Assembly (NCBI GenBank): GCA_023664325.1
Contig: JAMPFS010000032.1
Coordinates: 1-37,964, forward strand
Length of the DNA stretch: 37,964 nucleotides
DNA from: Clostridium sp.
GTDB taxonomy: Bacteria; Bacillota; Clostridia; Lachnospirales; Lachnospiraceae
Direction: 5' to 3'
A program made the translations under genes and the position numbers. This document shows positions 1 to 8,079 of this stretch, in pieces; within the stretch, counting starts at the first letter, position 1; each line of letters starts with the position of its first letter. The notes beneath the pieces are model-generated. The model worked only from the letters and a program-made list of their open reading frames with translations, was not told the origin of the DNA and searched no databases.

Positions 1-737
1 ATAAAAGTGATGATCCGACAGCGGTTATACAAAATTGGATGAGAAATCGAGATGTGATAGAATTTTTGGGATTATGGGAAAGACTTCATAATCCAGATTT
101 TAAACCCCTCGAATTCGAGGGGTTTAGAAAACAGGCAGGGGCAAATGCGTTTACAATGTCACCAAAAAAGTGGATAGAAGCGACGAATGCCAGTGGTCTT
201 GTTTCAAAAGCGGGACGTTATGGAGGAACATATGCCCATAGTGATATTGCCATGTCTTTTGCAACTTGGATTTCGCCTGAATTCCAGTTGTATATTATGA
301 AAGATTATAGGAGATTAAAGACGGATGAGAATAGTCGATTATCTTTGAACTGGAATTTGAATAGAGAAATTTCTAAGTTAAATTATAGGATACATACGGA
401 TGCAATTAAAGAAAATTTAATTCCGCCAGAGTTGACATCTTCACAAATTGCTTATACATATGCAAATGAAGCAGATATGTTAAATGTTGTTTTGTTTGGC
501 AAGACAGCGAAGCAGTGGAAAGATGAAAATCCAATGGTAAAAGGAAATATGAGAGACGTGGCAACACTGAATCAATTATTGGTGCTTGCAAATTTGGAAA
601 GTTATAATGCTGTTTTGATTAAACAAGGGAAGAATCAAAAGGAACGGATGGAATTACTTCGGCAGTTAGCAGTACAACAGTTACAGACATTGGAAACAGT
701 AAGTTTAAATAATTTGCCACGACTGGAAAATGATTGA
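1..737 (+). CDS. KilA-N domain protein (5' end outside window)
   Basis: The reading frame is open from the first bases (codons begin at position 3), so the gene starts upstream of the window. The visible protein begins within a KilA-N domain: the run from KSDDPTAVIQNWMRNRDVIE through KKWIEATNASG, AGRYGGTYAH and the following aromatic-rich segment to YRRLK is the classic second half of that fold. KilA-N is a DNA-binding domain of phage and mobile-element regulators. After about residue 105 (visible numbering) comes a charged, mostly helical C-terminal part with no motif I know. No catalytic residues are expected. Its place directly upstream of defence genes fits an accessory region, and the target is unknown. 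The methionine at 39 is internal to the domain and is not the true start. Confidence 0.85.
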   Translation, partial: KSDDPTAVIQNWMRNRDVIEFLGLWERLHNPDFKPLEFEGFRKQAGANAFTMSPKKWIEATNASGLVSKAGRYGGTYAHSDIAMSFATWISPEFQLYIMKDYRRLKTDENSRLSLNWNLNREISKLNYRIHTDAIKENLIPPELTSSQIAYTYANEADMLNVVLFGKTAKQWKDENPMVKGNMRDVATLNQLLVLANLESYNAVLIKQGKNQKERMELLRQLAVQQLQTLETVSLNNLPRLEND

Positions 738-789
738 AAGTAAATAAATTGATAAAAAATTCAGTCATTTGTTATAAAAAGCAGTTTTA

Positions 790-850
790 TTGTCAAGGCA
801 TTGCATTATTTTGCTTGACAATTTAAAGATATGCGCCAGCTTTGCTGGTG
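790..850. other. Two inverted repeats between the KilA-N gene and the defence operon
   Basis: TTGTCAAG (790-797) pairs perfectly with CTTGACAA (814-821). A second hairpin, CGCCAGC-TTT-GCTGGTG (834-850, one G-U pair), follows. Neither is followed by a T-run, so a classical intrinsic terminator is not supported. They could end KilA-N transcription weakly or be a protein-binding site just upstream of the operon promoter. Confidence 0.4.
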
Positions 851-874
851 GGAAAATTGAATTAATATTTATTG

Positions 875-903
875 TTGAGGATGGAGATAGAGAATGATAT
901 AAT
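875..903 (+). promoter_or_regulatory. Sigma-A type promoter of the coiled-coil/McrB/McrC operon
   Basis: TTGAGG (875-880), a 17-bp spacer and TATAAT (898-903) form a strong promoter match, and TGA directly before the -10 makes it an extended -10 element. Transcription should begin near 909-911. A start codon at 915 would leave almost no leader, so the promoter supports the downstream start at 981. No operator-like palindrome overlaps it. Confidence 0.65.
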
Positions 904-980
904 TAATATTAAATATGAGATTGGGAAAATATGTTATTTATTGGAGATATGCTATAGTTGGTTGTGAAGGGGGAAGTGAC

Positions 981-1922
981 ATGAAGGATATAGAATATGT
1001 AAAGAGAATTATCGCATTGCTAGATGAAGGTGATGTTCAACAGATTGTAAGAAGTATTTCAAAATATGGTTTTTCAGTTCCAGGATTTTCGAATTCATAC
1101 AGAGCACCTAAAAGTGCGATTATAGGTTGTTTGGCATTACACAATAGAAAAAAGAAGGCAAATTATGAAATTTTATTAGAAAATATATCAACATGCCGGT
1201 GTTCAGAAAAGGCAAATGACTATGTTGAAATGCTTTTATTATGGAATAAGGATGAAAAAAATAAGGAGGAACTTGTTGCAAAATTATTAGGAATAGAGGA
1301 AGAAAATAAAATGCAGAAAATAGTATCAAATAAAGAACAAGCAGTTGAAGAAATAAATGATAATTACGAACAAGTTGAAAAATTGATGAGTGATAATATA
1401 ACCTTACGCGAGAGAATAAAAAAATTACAGGCATCTTTGCAAAGCAAAAAAATAGAAATTGATAACATTGAAAAACAATATGAAAAATTGAAAAAAGAGT
1501 ATGGGAAATTAGAAATTGTAAAAACTAATCAATTACATTTAATAGACCAAAAAGATAAAATTATTCAAGAATACGAAAATGAGATATGCGAAAAGAAAAA
1601 GGTTATTGAAACTTATCAAGGGCAGGTTGAAAGTTTGAAGAAATATAAAGAAAATGCAAGAAGGATTATCTGTTTTGTGAAGGCAAAAGAAATAATTGGA
1701 GTTGAAGGATATAATATTGACATTTTTCATGATTGGAACAGTGATATTAGAGATAGAATTGATGATAAAGTTTATGATGAAGTGTGGTATGTCCATACAA
1801 AATTTCCGTATTTTTACTATATAGAGGTACAACATTTTTTTGATTGTACTATTAAAGATTTTAGAACGAAGGAACAATTGATTACCGAAATACAAGGAGG
1901 AATTAAAAATGAATCAAGGTGA
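981..1922 (+). CDS. Unrecognised coiled-coil protein, first gene of an McrBC-like operon
   Basis: I do not recognise the family. The 313-residue protein has three visible parts. Residues 1 to about 95 are a compact mixed region (MKDIEYVKRIIALLDEGD onward). Residues about 100-230 form a long charged heptad-rich coiled coil. A C-terminal globular part begins near ARRIICFVKAKEIIG and contains a cluster of aromatics (VWYVHTKFPYFYYIEVQHFF). No Walker, nuclease or membrane motif is seen. The start at 981 has an AAGGGGG ribosome site seven bases upstream; a longer frame from 915 lacks one and begins next to the predicted transcription start. The gene overlaps the McrB-like gene by 14 bp, so the two are probably translationally coupled. 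A scaffold or sensor subunit of the restriction complex is an inference. Confidence 0.75.
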   Translation: MKDIEYVKRIIALLDEGDVQQIVRSISKYGFSVPGFSNSYRAPKSAIIGCLALHNRKKKANYEILLENISTCRCSEKANDYVEMLLLWNKDEKNKEELVAKLLGIEEENKMQKIVSNKEQAVEEINDNYEQVEKLMSDNITLRERIKKLQASLQSKKIEIDNIEKQYEKLKKEYGKLEIVKTNQLHLIDQKDKIIQEYENEICEKKKVIETYQGQVESLKKYKENARRIICFVKAKEIIGVEGYNIDIFHDWNSDIRDRIDDKVYDEVWYVHTKFPYFYYIEVQHFFDCTIKDFRTKEQLITEIQGGIKNESR

Positions 1923-3915
1923 AAGGCAGATTATAGGAATGTTAGCTGATGATTTAGAGGCAAATGGTAAACAGAATGTTTTTATAAACCGCAGTTCTGC
2001 AATACAATATATGGTAAAACCTTTAATGTTACCAACAGAAAGTGCAGATTATTTTACTGGATATATTAGTTCTTTTGAAGATGATGTTGATTATGATGAT
2101 GATTATTTGTCTGATGATGAAAGAATTGAAAAATTTACAAATAGTGTTGATGAAATGTTGTTTGTTTATTCATATCGTGTGAATTATGACAGGGAATTTT
2201 CTAAAATGCAAAAAGTTAATCTTGTTCCCAAACCTAATTCCTTTGACAAAGACACACGTTTTTTTGCCATACCGGTGTTTGCTGCGGGTGATGATGAATT
2301 GGTTAATGATTGGGAGAATGAACATAGATGGAAGTTATATAGAGATTATAAAGATTTAAATGATTTTTTCGCTTTGATTCGAAATGGAAAATCTGTTGGA
2401 AGTGTGTATGGTTATAGAGCAGATGATTTTACGCCATCTTTTGTAATATGGAAAGATTCAAGAGGGAGTTTGTTTGCAGTAGGGAATATTGAGTCTAGTC
2501 ATTATGATGCTTTAGGAGGATTGAATTTAGAGGCTAAGGATATTTTCAAAATCGATATTACGGATTATATTAAATTTGTTGTTTACAATATAGATATTAA
2601 TCCAACACTTATGTATATTCCGGATACTATATATAAAAAAATTGAGGATGAGCTGTTAAAAGCATCTATGGAAGTAGAAAAGAATAATGGGGTTTCGGAT
2701 CAAGCAGAAATATTTTTAGATGCAGAAGAGCAAATGGAAAATATGCAGAGTCAGGCAATCAGAGAAATAAATACTATTAGTAATGAAGAGTTAGAGGAAA
2801 TTGATGTTTCTGAGAAAACAGATAAGTTAATAATTCAATCAATGGATTATCATAGTTTAAAGAGAAACCTTTATTATAGTATGAAAGATTTCGTTAATGT
2901 ACATACAGCAATTAAGTGTAACAGTTTGGTGATTTTTTCTGGACTTAGTGGAACTGGGAAATCTGCAATGGTTGATATTTATGCTAGAGCATTGGGAATA
3001 AATTATAGTCAAAATCCAGATGATAACCGTTTATTGTTTATCCCTGTAAGACCTTCTTGGAATGATGATGCTGATTTGTTAGGATATGTGGATTTAGTTA
3101 ATATGGTTTATCGAGCTTCAGACACAGGATTTGTAGATTTTCTTGTTAATTCTCAGAAAGATGAAAATAAGAATAAAATGTTTATTGTATGTTTTGATGA
3201 AATGAATCTTGCTAGAGTAGAGCACTACTTTAGTCGTTTTTTGTCAATTTTGGAAAGACCGGCAAATCAAAGGGAATTGCAACTGTATGATAATCAGTAT
3301 ATAGGAAGATTATATAATTCGTCTGATTATCCAAGTAGGATTAAAATCGGAGATAATATTAGATTTGTTGGAACGGTTAATATTGACGAATCTACATACC
3401 ATTTTTCTGATAAGGTATTAGATAGAGCAAATGTGATACAATTAGAGGTGTTGAATTATGCGCAGCAATGGAAAAAGAAACAGTATGGAACATTAGCTAA
3501 TATCAACTGGACATATGATGATTATAATGGGCTTATTAAAAAGACGGTTGATTTTGATTTACTTCCAATTCACGAATTGTTATGGGATATGCATGAATTA
3601 ATGAGAAGTGCAAGTGGGAAATATGGTATAGGACCACGTATTGTAAAATCAATTGAGAGTTATATTATCAATTTGCCTGATTCCGATATAGAGGGTTTTA
3701 ATAAAAAAATTGGATTAGATTATCAAATAATGCAACGTGTGTTAACGAAAGTACGCGGACCTGAGAATCAAATAGGAAATATATTAAGAAGTGATAGTGA
3801 TAAAAATTTTTATCGAATCTTTGATAAATATAATGAATTGTCAGAGTTTATAAAATGCCGTGAAGTAATTGAACAGAAACAGAAGGAGTTGGAAATATAT
3901 GGATATTGTATCTAA
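1909..3915 (+). CDS. McrB-like AAA+ NTPase (type IV / LlaJI-type restriction motor)
   Basis: This 668-residue protein has an N-terminal half of unknown fold, with a very acidic stretch near residues 60-75, and a C-terminal AAA+ domain of the McrB clade. Visible motifs are Walker A GLSGTGKS (345-352), Walker B FDEMN (429-433) within CFDEMNLARVEHYFSRFLSI, sensor-1 region GTVNIDEST (488-496), KVLDRAN (arginine-finger-like, R506) and GIGPRIVKSIESY near the end (sensor-2-like). Classical McrB carries N-T-A-D here; this protein has N-I-D, one residue shorter. In the family this subunit hydrolyses GTP, forms a hexamer and drives the McrC nuclease partner; nucleotide specificity here is not proven. 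The ATG follows AAGGAGG by seven bases. It overlaps both neighbours (14 and 17 bp). Confidence 0.88.
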   Translation: MNQGERQIIGMLADDLEANGKQNVFINRSSAIQYMVKPLMLPTESADYFTGYISSFEDDVDYDDDYLSDDERIEKFTNSVDEMLFVYSYRVNYDREFSKMQKVNLVPKPNSFDKDTRFFAIPVFAAGDDELVNDWENEHRWKLYRDYKDLNDFFALIRNGKSVGSVYGYRADDFTPSFVIWKDSRGSLFAVGNIESSHYDALGGLNLEAKDIFKIDITDYIKFVVYNIDINPTLMYIPDTIYKKIEDELLKASMEVEKNNGVSDQAEIFLDAEEQMENMQSQAIREINTISNEELEEIDVSEKTDKLIIQSMDYHSLKRNLYYSMKDFVNVHTAIKCNSLVIFSGLSGTGKSAMVDIYARALGINYSQNPDDNRLLFIPVRPSWNDDADLLGYVDLVNMVYRASDTGFVDFLVNSQKDENKNKMFIVCFDEMNLARVEHYFSRFLSILERPANQRELQLYDNQYIGRLYNSSDYPSRIKIGDNIRFVGTVNIDESTYHFSDKVLDRANVIQLEVLNYAQQWKKKQYGTLANINWTYDDYNGLIKKTVDFDLLPIHELLWDMHELMRSASGKYGIGPRIVKSIESYIINLPDSDIEGFNKKIGLDYQIMQRVLTKVRGPENQIGNILRSDSDKNFYRIFDKYNELSEFIKCREVIEQKQKELEIYGYCI

Positions 3916-5698
3916 TATACCATTTGAATTAAAGTTGATTCGAAGATTCCCTCAAATAACGGAAGAGAAAGCAACGTATTTTATAAGTAACGAGAGTGAA
4001 ATAGGGAATGTAGATAGTGTAACATTGGCAGTTGAAGAAAATGAGGAGATAGAAATTTATTTTAATGCAATAGATTCTAATGCACGTTTATACTTGGAAG
4101 CATTAGATATAATGCCATTAGATGACTCTAATATAATGGAAGATCAATATGGACGTATTTATCGTATGCCTTCTGATGAAAGTTTTATCTTGTATAAAAC
4201 AAATGCTGGATACGATGCATTGCGCGTTGATGTTTTTAAAATTGCCATTTTTTGTGAAGAGCAATGGTTTTATGGATTGTTTCAAATATTACCCAAACCA
4301 ATTTCTGTAGATGAGTGGTGTATGATGCGTGATGATTTGGAGAAAGAAATTAGAGGGTTGGCACAAGATATCGTAAGAAGAAATATGGGTTTGGGTAACG
4401 GTAAAAATGCAAAAGTTCCTCCAAAAGCATTGTATGATTTTTTGGTCATAAAAAAATATTCTAAAAATGTGCTGATGGCATTAGTTGATATTGCAGATAA
4501 TCCACGAAATGAGATTATAACCATGTATGAAAATCGTGCAAAGAATAATAGTGGTTATTATAAATTCGACTCAGAAACTATAAAAAGGTATGCAATGAAA
4601 TCAGGATCTGAACCGGTATATAAGGTACCTGTGAAGACGACTTCATTTGATATTCAGGATAACAGATTGTTGAAAATGATTATTACAGCTTATGAGAATA
4701 AACTGAATCGATTTATAGAATTAATTAAGGATGTAGAGATGTCTTCTAAGTCTCCAAACTCGGGTGGGTCTGTTCAATATAAAAATACTTGGAAAGAAAG
4801 TCTTTCTTCATTCAAAGAAACTGCGTTTAAATTGAAAAAAATGACAGCTATTCTGAAAATGAAAGAATGGTATTGCCAAGTAGGAAAACTTAATGAATCA
4901 TATATTCCGCACTCATTTATTCTTGATTCAAGATATAATATATTATATCAGATGTATTTAGAATTAAAAAAGGATGCGATATGCATAGAATTAGATCCAC
5001 AATTTTCATATACTTGGAAAAGAAGTAGTTATATGTATGAAATGTGGTGTTATTTTAAAGTTTGTCATTTTTTGCTAACAAGTTATGAGATGACAACCGT
5101 GGATTGGAATTTTATGTTTTCGGAAAAAATATTATTTCCTTTTTTAGAAGAAAAGACAACGGTGGTTTTTGAGGACGAGAAAAGTAGGATAGAGGTTATT
5201 TATGATTCGATTCTTCCGAGGAAAAAGGAGCAGACAAATTTAAAAAATCCACTTTTTATTGCAGAGCACCATAGTTCTTATAGAAATCATAATAGACCAG
5301 ATATGGTAGTAAATGTGTATAACAAAGAGTCTAACTGGTATTTGGGGACGGTTATTTTAGAATGTAAGTATAGGAAGTTGCATTCATTTTGGGCTGAAAA
5401 TTCAACTAGGTCAAGTAGAGGACAATTAGAGGCTTATTATAATAATGCACGTTCGATATATCTTCTTAATGGATTAGGTGAGAAATTGCAAATGCATCCT
5501 GTAACGAAAGTTATTGCATTAACCCCTGATGCGCAAGGAGAAGGAGAGGAACAACAAGATTTTAATATTTTAGTAAAAGAGCTTAAACCATCACACTCGG
5601 ATAATTGTATTGATTCTTTGGGTGGAGAAATTCTTTTTCAAATCCATGAACTTGAAAATCGGTTCGAAAAAATAAGGGATCTACCTGTTATTATGTAA
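3899..5698 (+). CDS. McrC-like nuclease subunit: DUF2357 plus PD-(D/E)XK domain
   Basis: The 599-residue protein has a long N-terminal DUF2357-like region and a C-terminal PD-(D/E)XK nuclease core. The core reads RPDMVVNV, then VILECKYRK about 20 residues later, giving putative catalytic D468, E488 and K490. This arrangement is known from McrC/LlaJI.R2/YdjA-type partners of McrB NTPases, where the motor positions the nuclease for double-strand cleavage. The ATG at 3899 has AAGGAG ten bases upstream; a TTG at 3869 in the same frame has no comparable site. The gene overlaps the McrB-like gene by 17 bp, so the three genes form one operon. No DNA methyltransferase lies in the window, so whether modified or unmodified DNA is the target cannot be read from sequence. 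Confidence 0.87.
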   Translation: MDIVSNIPFELKLIRRFPQITEEKATYFISNESEIGNVDSVTLAVEENEEIEIYFNAIDSNARLYLEALDIMPLDDSNIMEDQYGRIYRMPSDESFILYKTNAGYDALRVDVFKIAIFCEEQWFYGLFQILPKPISVDEWCMMRDDLEKEIRGLAQDIVRRNMGLGNGKNAKVPPKALYDFLVIKKYSKNVLMALVDIADNPRNEIITMYENRAKNNSGYYKFDSETIKRYAMKSGSEPVYKVPVKTTSFDIQDNRLLKMIITAYENKLNRFIELIKDVEMSSKSPNSGGSVQYKNTWKESLSSFKETAFKLKKMTAILKMKEWYCQVGKLNESYIPHSFILDSRYNILYQMYLELKKDAICIELDPQFSYTWKRSSYMYEMWCYFKVCHFLLTSYEMTTVDWNFMFSEKILFPFLEEKTTVVFEDEKSRIEVIYDSILPRKKEQTNLKNPLFIAEHHSSYRNHNRPDMVVNVYNKESNWYLGTVILECKYRKLHSFWAENSTRSSRGQLEAYYNNARSIYLLNGLGEKLQMHPVTKVIALTPDAQGEGEEQQDFNILVKELKPSHSDNCIDSLGGEILFQIHELENRFEKIRDLPVIM

Positions 5699-6025
5699 TA
5701 GTTTTTGGAAAGCGAAATTGACACTAGGAAGAATACATTTAAATGGTAAAATCAGCAAAGCGTGGATGATCCTTCGATTAATAGAGCAGTTAAAGAAGCA
5801 TTTATTCAAAAGATGAAAGACAAAAGATTATGAAAAGTTATTACGAATGATAGATGAATATTTGGACGGGAATGTTGTGATTGCAGTTTAAAAGTTGAAG
5901 AACTAACAGGGTGCAGATTGGAAACATATAAAGAAACTATAAGATGTAGGGAACATTACAAATAATTTAGGAAGAATTAGAAGGTGAAAATTGTCTATGG
6001 TGTTATGAAAGAAGTAGGTGAATAA
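5699..6025. other. Gene-free gap between the McrBC-like and Wadjet operons, possible gene relics
   Basis: No intact gene is visible in these 327 bp. Short open stretches in different frames look protein-like: one around 5768-5833 reads DDPSINRAVKEAFIQKMKDK and stops, and another around 5871-5937 contains CCDCSLKVEELTGCR and stops. They may be remnants of a decayed gene (a recombinase tail is one idea, not established). A TTGACA occurs at 5718-5723 but with no properly spaced -10. No clear terminator follows the McrC-like gene, so read-through into jetA is possible. Confidence 0.4.
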
Positions 6026-7429
6026 ATGGAGAATGTATTTGATATAATTCCAAATAATTTTTTTAATCCTTTAGCGAGTAATAGCAATTACCGTGTTAAT
6101 GCAACAGTTTTTCGTTATATATATGAGCAATATGATAGTGAGATTTCATATAGGATTAAGCGTAATGTAATTCGAGATGAATTGGCTTATTTTATATCAG
6201 AAAATTATCAAGAGCTAATTGTTGAGGGGGATAATAATGTAAAAAATTATCAGGATATAGCTAGTGATTATTTGCGTAAATTTGCTTCTAAAGATGTAGG
6301 CTGGCTGGAAGAAGAATATGATGATTCTACTTTTGAGAAATATATTGTGATTACAGAATCAGGCGTTATGCTTGCAGAATTTTTGATTCGTTTAGAAACT
6401 GCAGAGCGGGAAGAGTTTTCAAGCTATATTTATAATATATATAATACGCTCATGAATGAAGAGCAGTGGAACAGTGATCCTTATGTTTGGGCATTAAAAA
6501 ATGTCTATAAAAATGCAAAATCATTGTCTAAATCACTTAAGAAAATGTCAACATATATTCGAAAGACAATAGAAAAATTGATGCGAGAAGTTTCTTATGA
6601 AAGTTTAACGGAAAACATTATTTCCTATTGTGATGGTGATTTTATTAAAGAGTATTCTAGGCTTACTAAACAGCAAAATATCCATGTATATCGGGGAAAA
6701 ATAATAAATATGTTGGAACAAATTCAAGCAGATGCTATTACAGAAGAATTATTAGTGATTGGATGTGTTAATGAGGAGGATATTGAAGAGTGGGAGGCAA
6801 AGGAGAAAATTGATGTGATGTTTTCGTCTGTTAAGAAATTCTTAAAGGATGATTATCAGCGCATTATGGCAGACATAAAACATAAGTTGAATCTTTATAT
6901 TACTATGGCACTTGGCAGGCTTAGATATCTAAAAAATCATGAAATTGATATGCGAGGCAATGTGGAAAGAACATTAAAATATATGTTGGATGAAATGGTA
7001 GAGTTTGATATGAAAGATGAGATGCCGGATGAAATGTCGGAATTGATACAAATATATCAGCATAAATATATAGATACTTTTTCGATCCGACAGCCTAAGA
7101 GCCGAAGAAGAGTGCAACAACAAGCCATTGCTGGAATTGACAAACTCACAGAATATGATATTGATGAGATGAGAAAAATTCATGAAAGAGAAGCTCGAAA
7201 TCCATATTCAAAAACAAGGACGAAACAGTATTTAAAAACTCTTGTAGGCAATAAAGGCGAAATTTTTAGCGAAGAAGTGCCGTTGCATTCAAAGGAAGAT
7301 TTGCTGATGATACTTTCTGCTATTGCGTATGCTGAGGAAAATGGGTTTAAATTTGAGTATGAGAGTGGGTATATGGAAATAAATCATATGATACTGAAGA
7401 GATTTAGAATATTAGAGGTGGATACATGA
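6026..7429 (+). CDS. jetA: Wadjet subunit JetA (DUF5716-type, kleisin-like)
   Basis: The 467-residue protein starts MENVFDIIPNNFFNPLAS, the usual beginning of JetA proteins of the DUF5716 type, and shows the expected helical, acidic makeup with a winged-helix-like N-terminal part. In Wadjet, JetA is the MukF-like kleisin that links the heads of the SMC-like JetC and carries JetB. The four-gene set in the order A-B-C-D directly downstream is the main support. DUF5716 rather than DUF3375 points to a non-type-I Wadjet; I do not assign II versus III. AGGTGA lies just before the ATG. It overlaps jetB by 4 bp (ATGA). Confidence 0.85.
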   Translation: MENVFDIIPNNFFNPLASNSNYRVNATVFRYIYEQYDSEISYRIKRNVIRDELAYFISENYQELIVEGDNNVKNYQDIASDYLRKFASKDVGWLEEEYDDSTFEKYIVITESGVMLAEFLIRLETAEREEFSSYIYNIYNTLMNEEQWNSDPYVWALKNVYKNAKSLSKSLKKMSTYIRKTIEKLMREVSYESLTENIISYCDGDFIKEYSRLTKQQNIHVYRGKIINMLEQIQADAITEELLVIGCVNEEDIEEWEAKEKIDVMFSSVKKFLKDDYQRIMADIKHKLNLYITMALGRLRYLKNHEIDMRGNVERTLKYMLDEMVEFDMKDEMPDEMSELIQIYQHKYIDTFSIRQPKSRRRVQQQAIAGIDKLTEYDIDEMRKIHEREARNPYSKTRTKQYLKTLVGNKGEIFSEEVPLHSKEDLLMILSAIAYAEENGFKFEYESGYMEINHMILKRFRILEVDT

Positions 7430-8079
7430 ATATAGTTGAGGCATGGGATAATTTTACAACTTCAGATAAGCAATTATTTCAAAATTGTTGTAGAAAACTT
7501 TTGAAAAGAACCTTTCTTGTTCGAGATAAAAAAGAGGATAAAAAACATTATTTTTTTGTGGCAAATCGATTAGATATTTTTTCTGATTATTTTACTTATA
7601 TGGGTTTTGAAGTAAAGTGTGACAAAGATAGTGGTGTAATCATGTTGAACAATAGTGCAACAATCGGAGAAAAAGAAAAGTTGCAATCTAACAGGTACCG
7701 TTTTTCAAAGGAAGAGACAATTGTGTTGTGTTGCTTATGGCTTGTATATATGTCCAGGGTTAAAGAGGGAACCTTATCTTGTGTAATCATTATCACTGTT
7801 TCGGATTTGATTTATGAGTTAGAAAAGTATGATGCAAGGGACACTGTAAATAAAAGTGGACTTGAGAAAGTATTTAAAACGCTTAAAAGTTATAGTTTAC
7901 TTGACATGGATGGGAGATTAGGGGATATAGATTGCAAGCTGATTTTATATCCATCATTACAATTTGTTTTGGATGTTCAGGAATTTGAACGATTTGTAAA
8001 AGAAGTTGTAGAAGTGGTTTTGGCAGGCAAAGATAATATTGGAGAGGATACAGATGAGCAGGAAAATGATTTTGAATGA
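7426..8079 (+). CDS. jetB: Wadjet subunit JetB (MukE/KITE-like)
   Basis: A 217-residue protein at the position and size of JetB, the MukE-like winged-helix (KITE) subunit that binds JetA in the loop-extruding complex. The sequence itself is divergent: a basic N-terminus (KLLKRTFLVRDKKEDKKHYF), a helical middle with EETIVLCCLWLVYMSRVKEG, and a C-terminal helix ending in an acidic tail. The assignment therefore depends mostly on context. Its ATG overlaps the jetA stop (ATGA) and has GAGGTGG about six bases upstream. Its 3' end overlaps jetC by 26 bp, so the operon is tightly coupled. Confidence 0.8.
   Translation: MNIVEAWDNFTTSDKQLFQNCCRKLLKRTFLVRDKKEDKKHYFFVANRLDIFSDYFTYMGFEVKCDKDSGVIMLNNSATIGEKEKLQSNRYRFSKEETIVLCCLWLVYMSRVKEGTLSCVIIITVSDLIYELEKYDARDTVNKSGLEKVFKTLKSYSLLDMDGRLGDIDCKLILYPSLQFVLDVQEFERFVKEVVEVVLAGKDNIGEDTDEQENDFE

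Noticed and set aside
915..980. Upstream in-frame start for the coiled-coil gene
   Set aside because: It lies about five bases from the predicted transcription start and has no ribosome site; 981 has AAGGGGG at proper spacing.
8039..8053. TTG start for jetC
   Set aside because: The GGAGAGG ribosome site would fall inside the gene; it is well placed for ATG at 8054.
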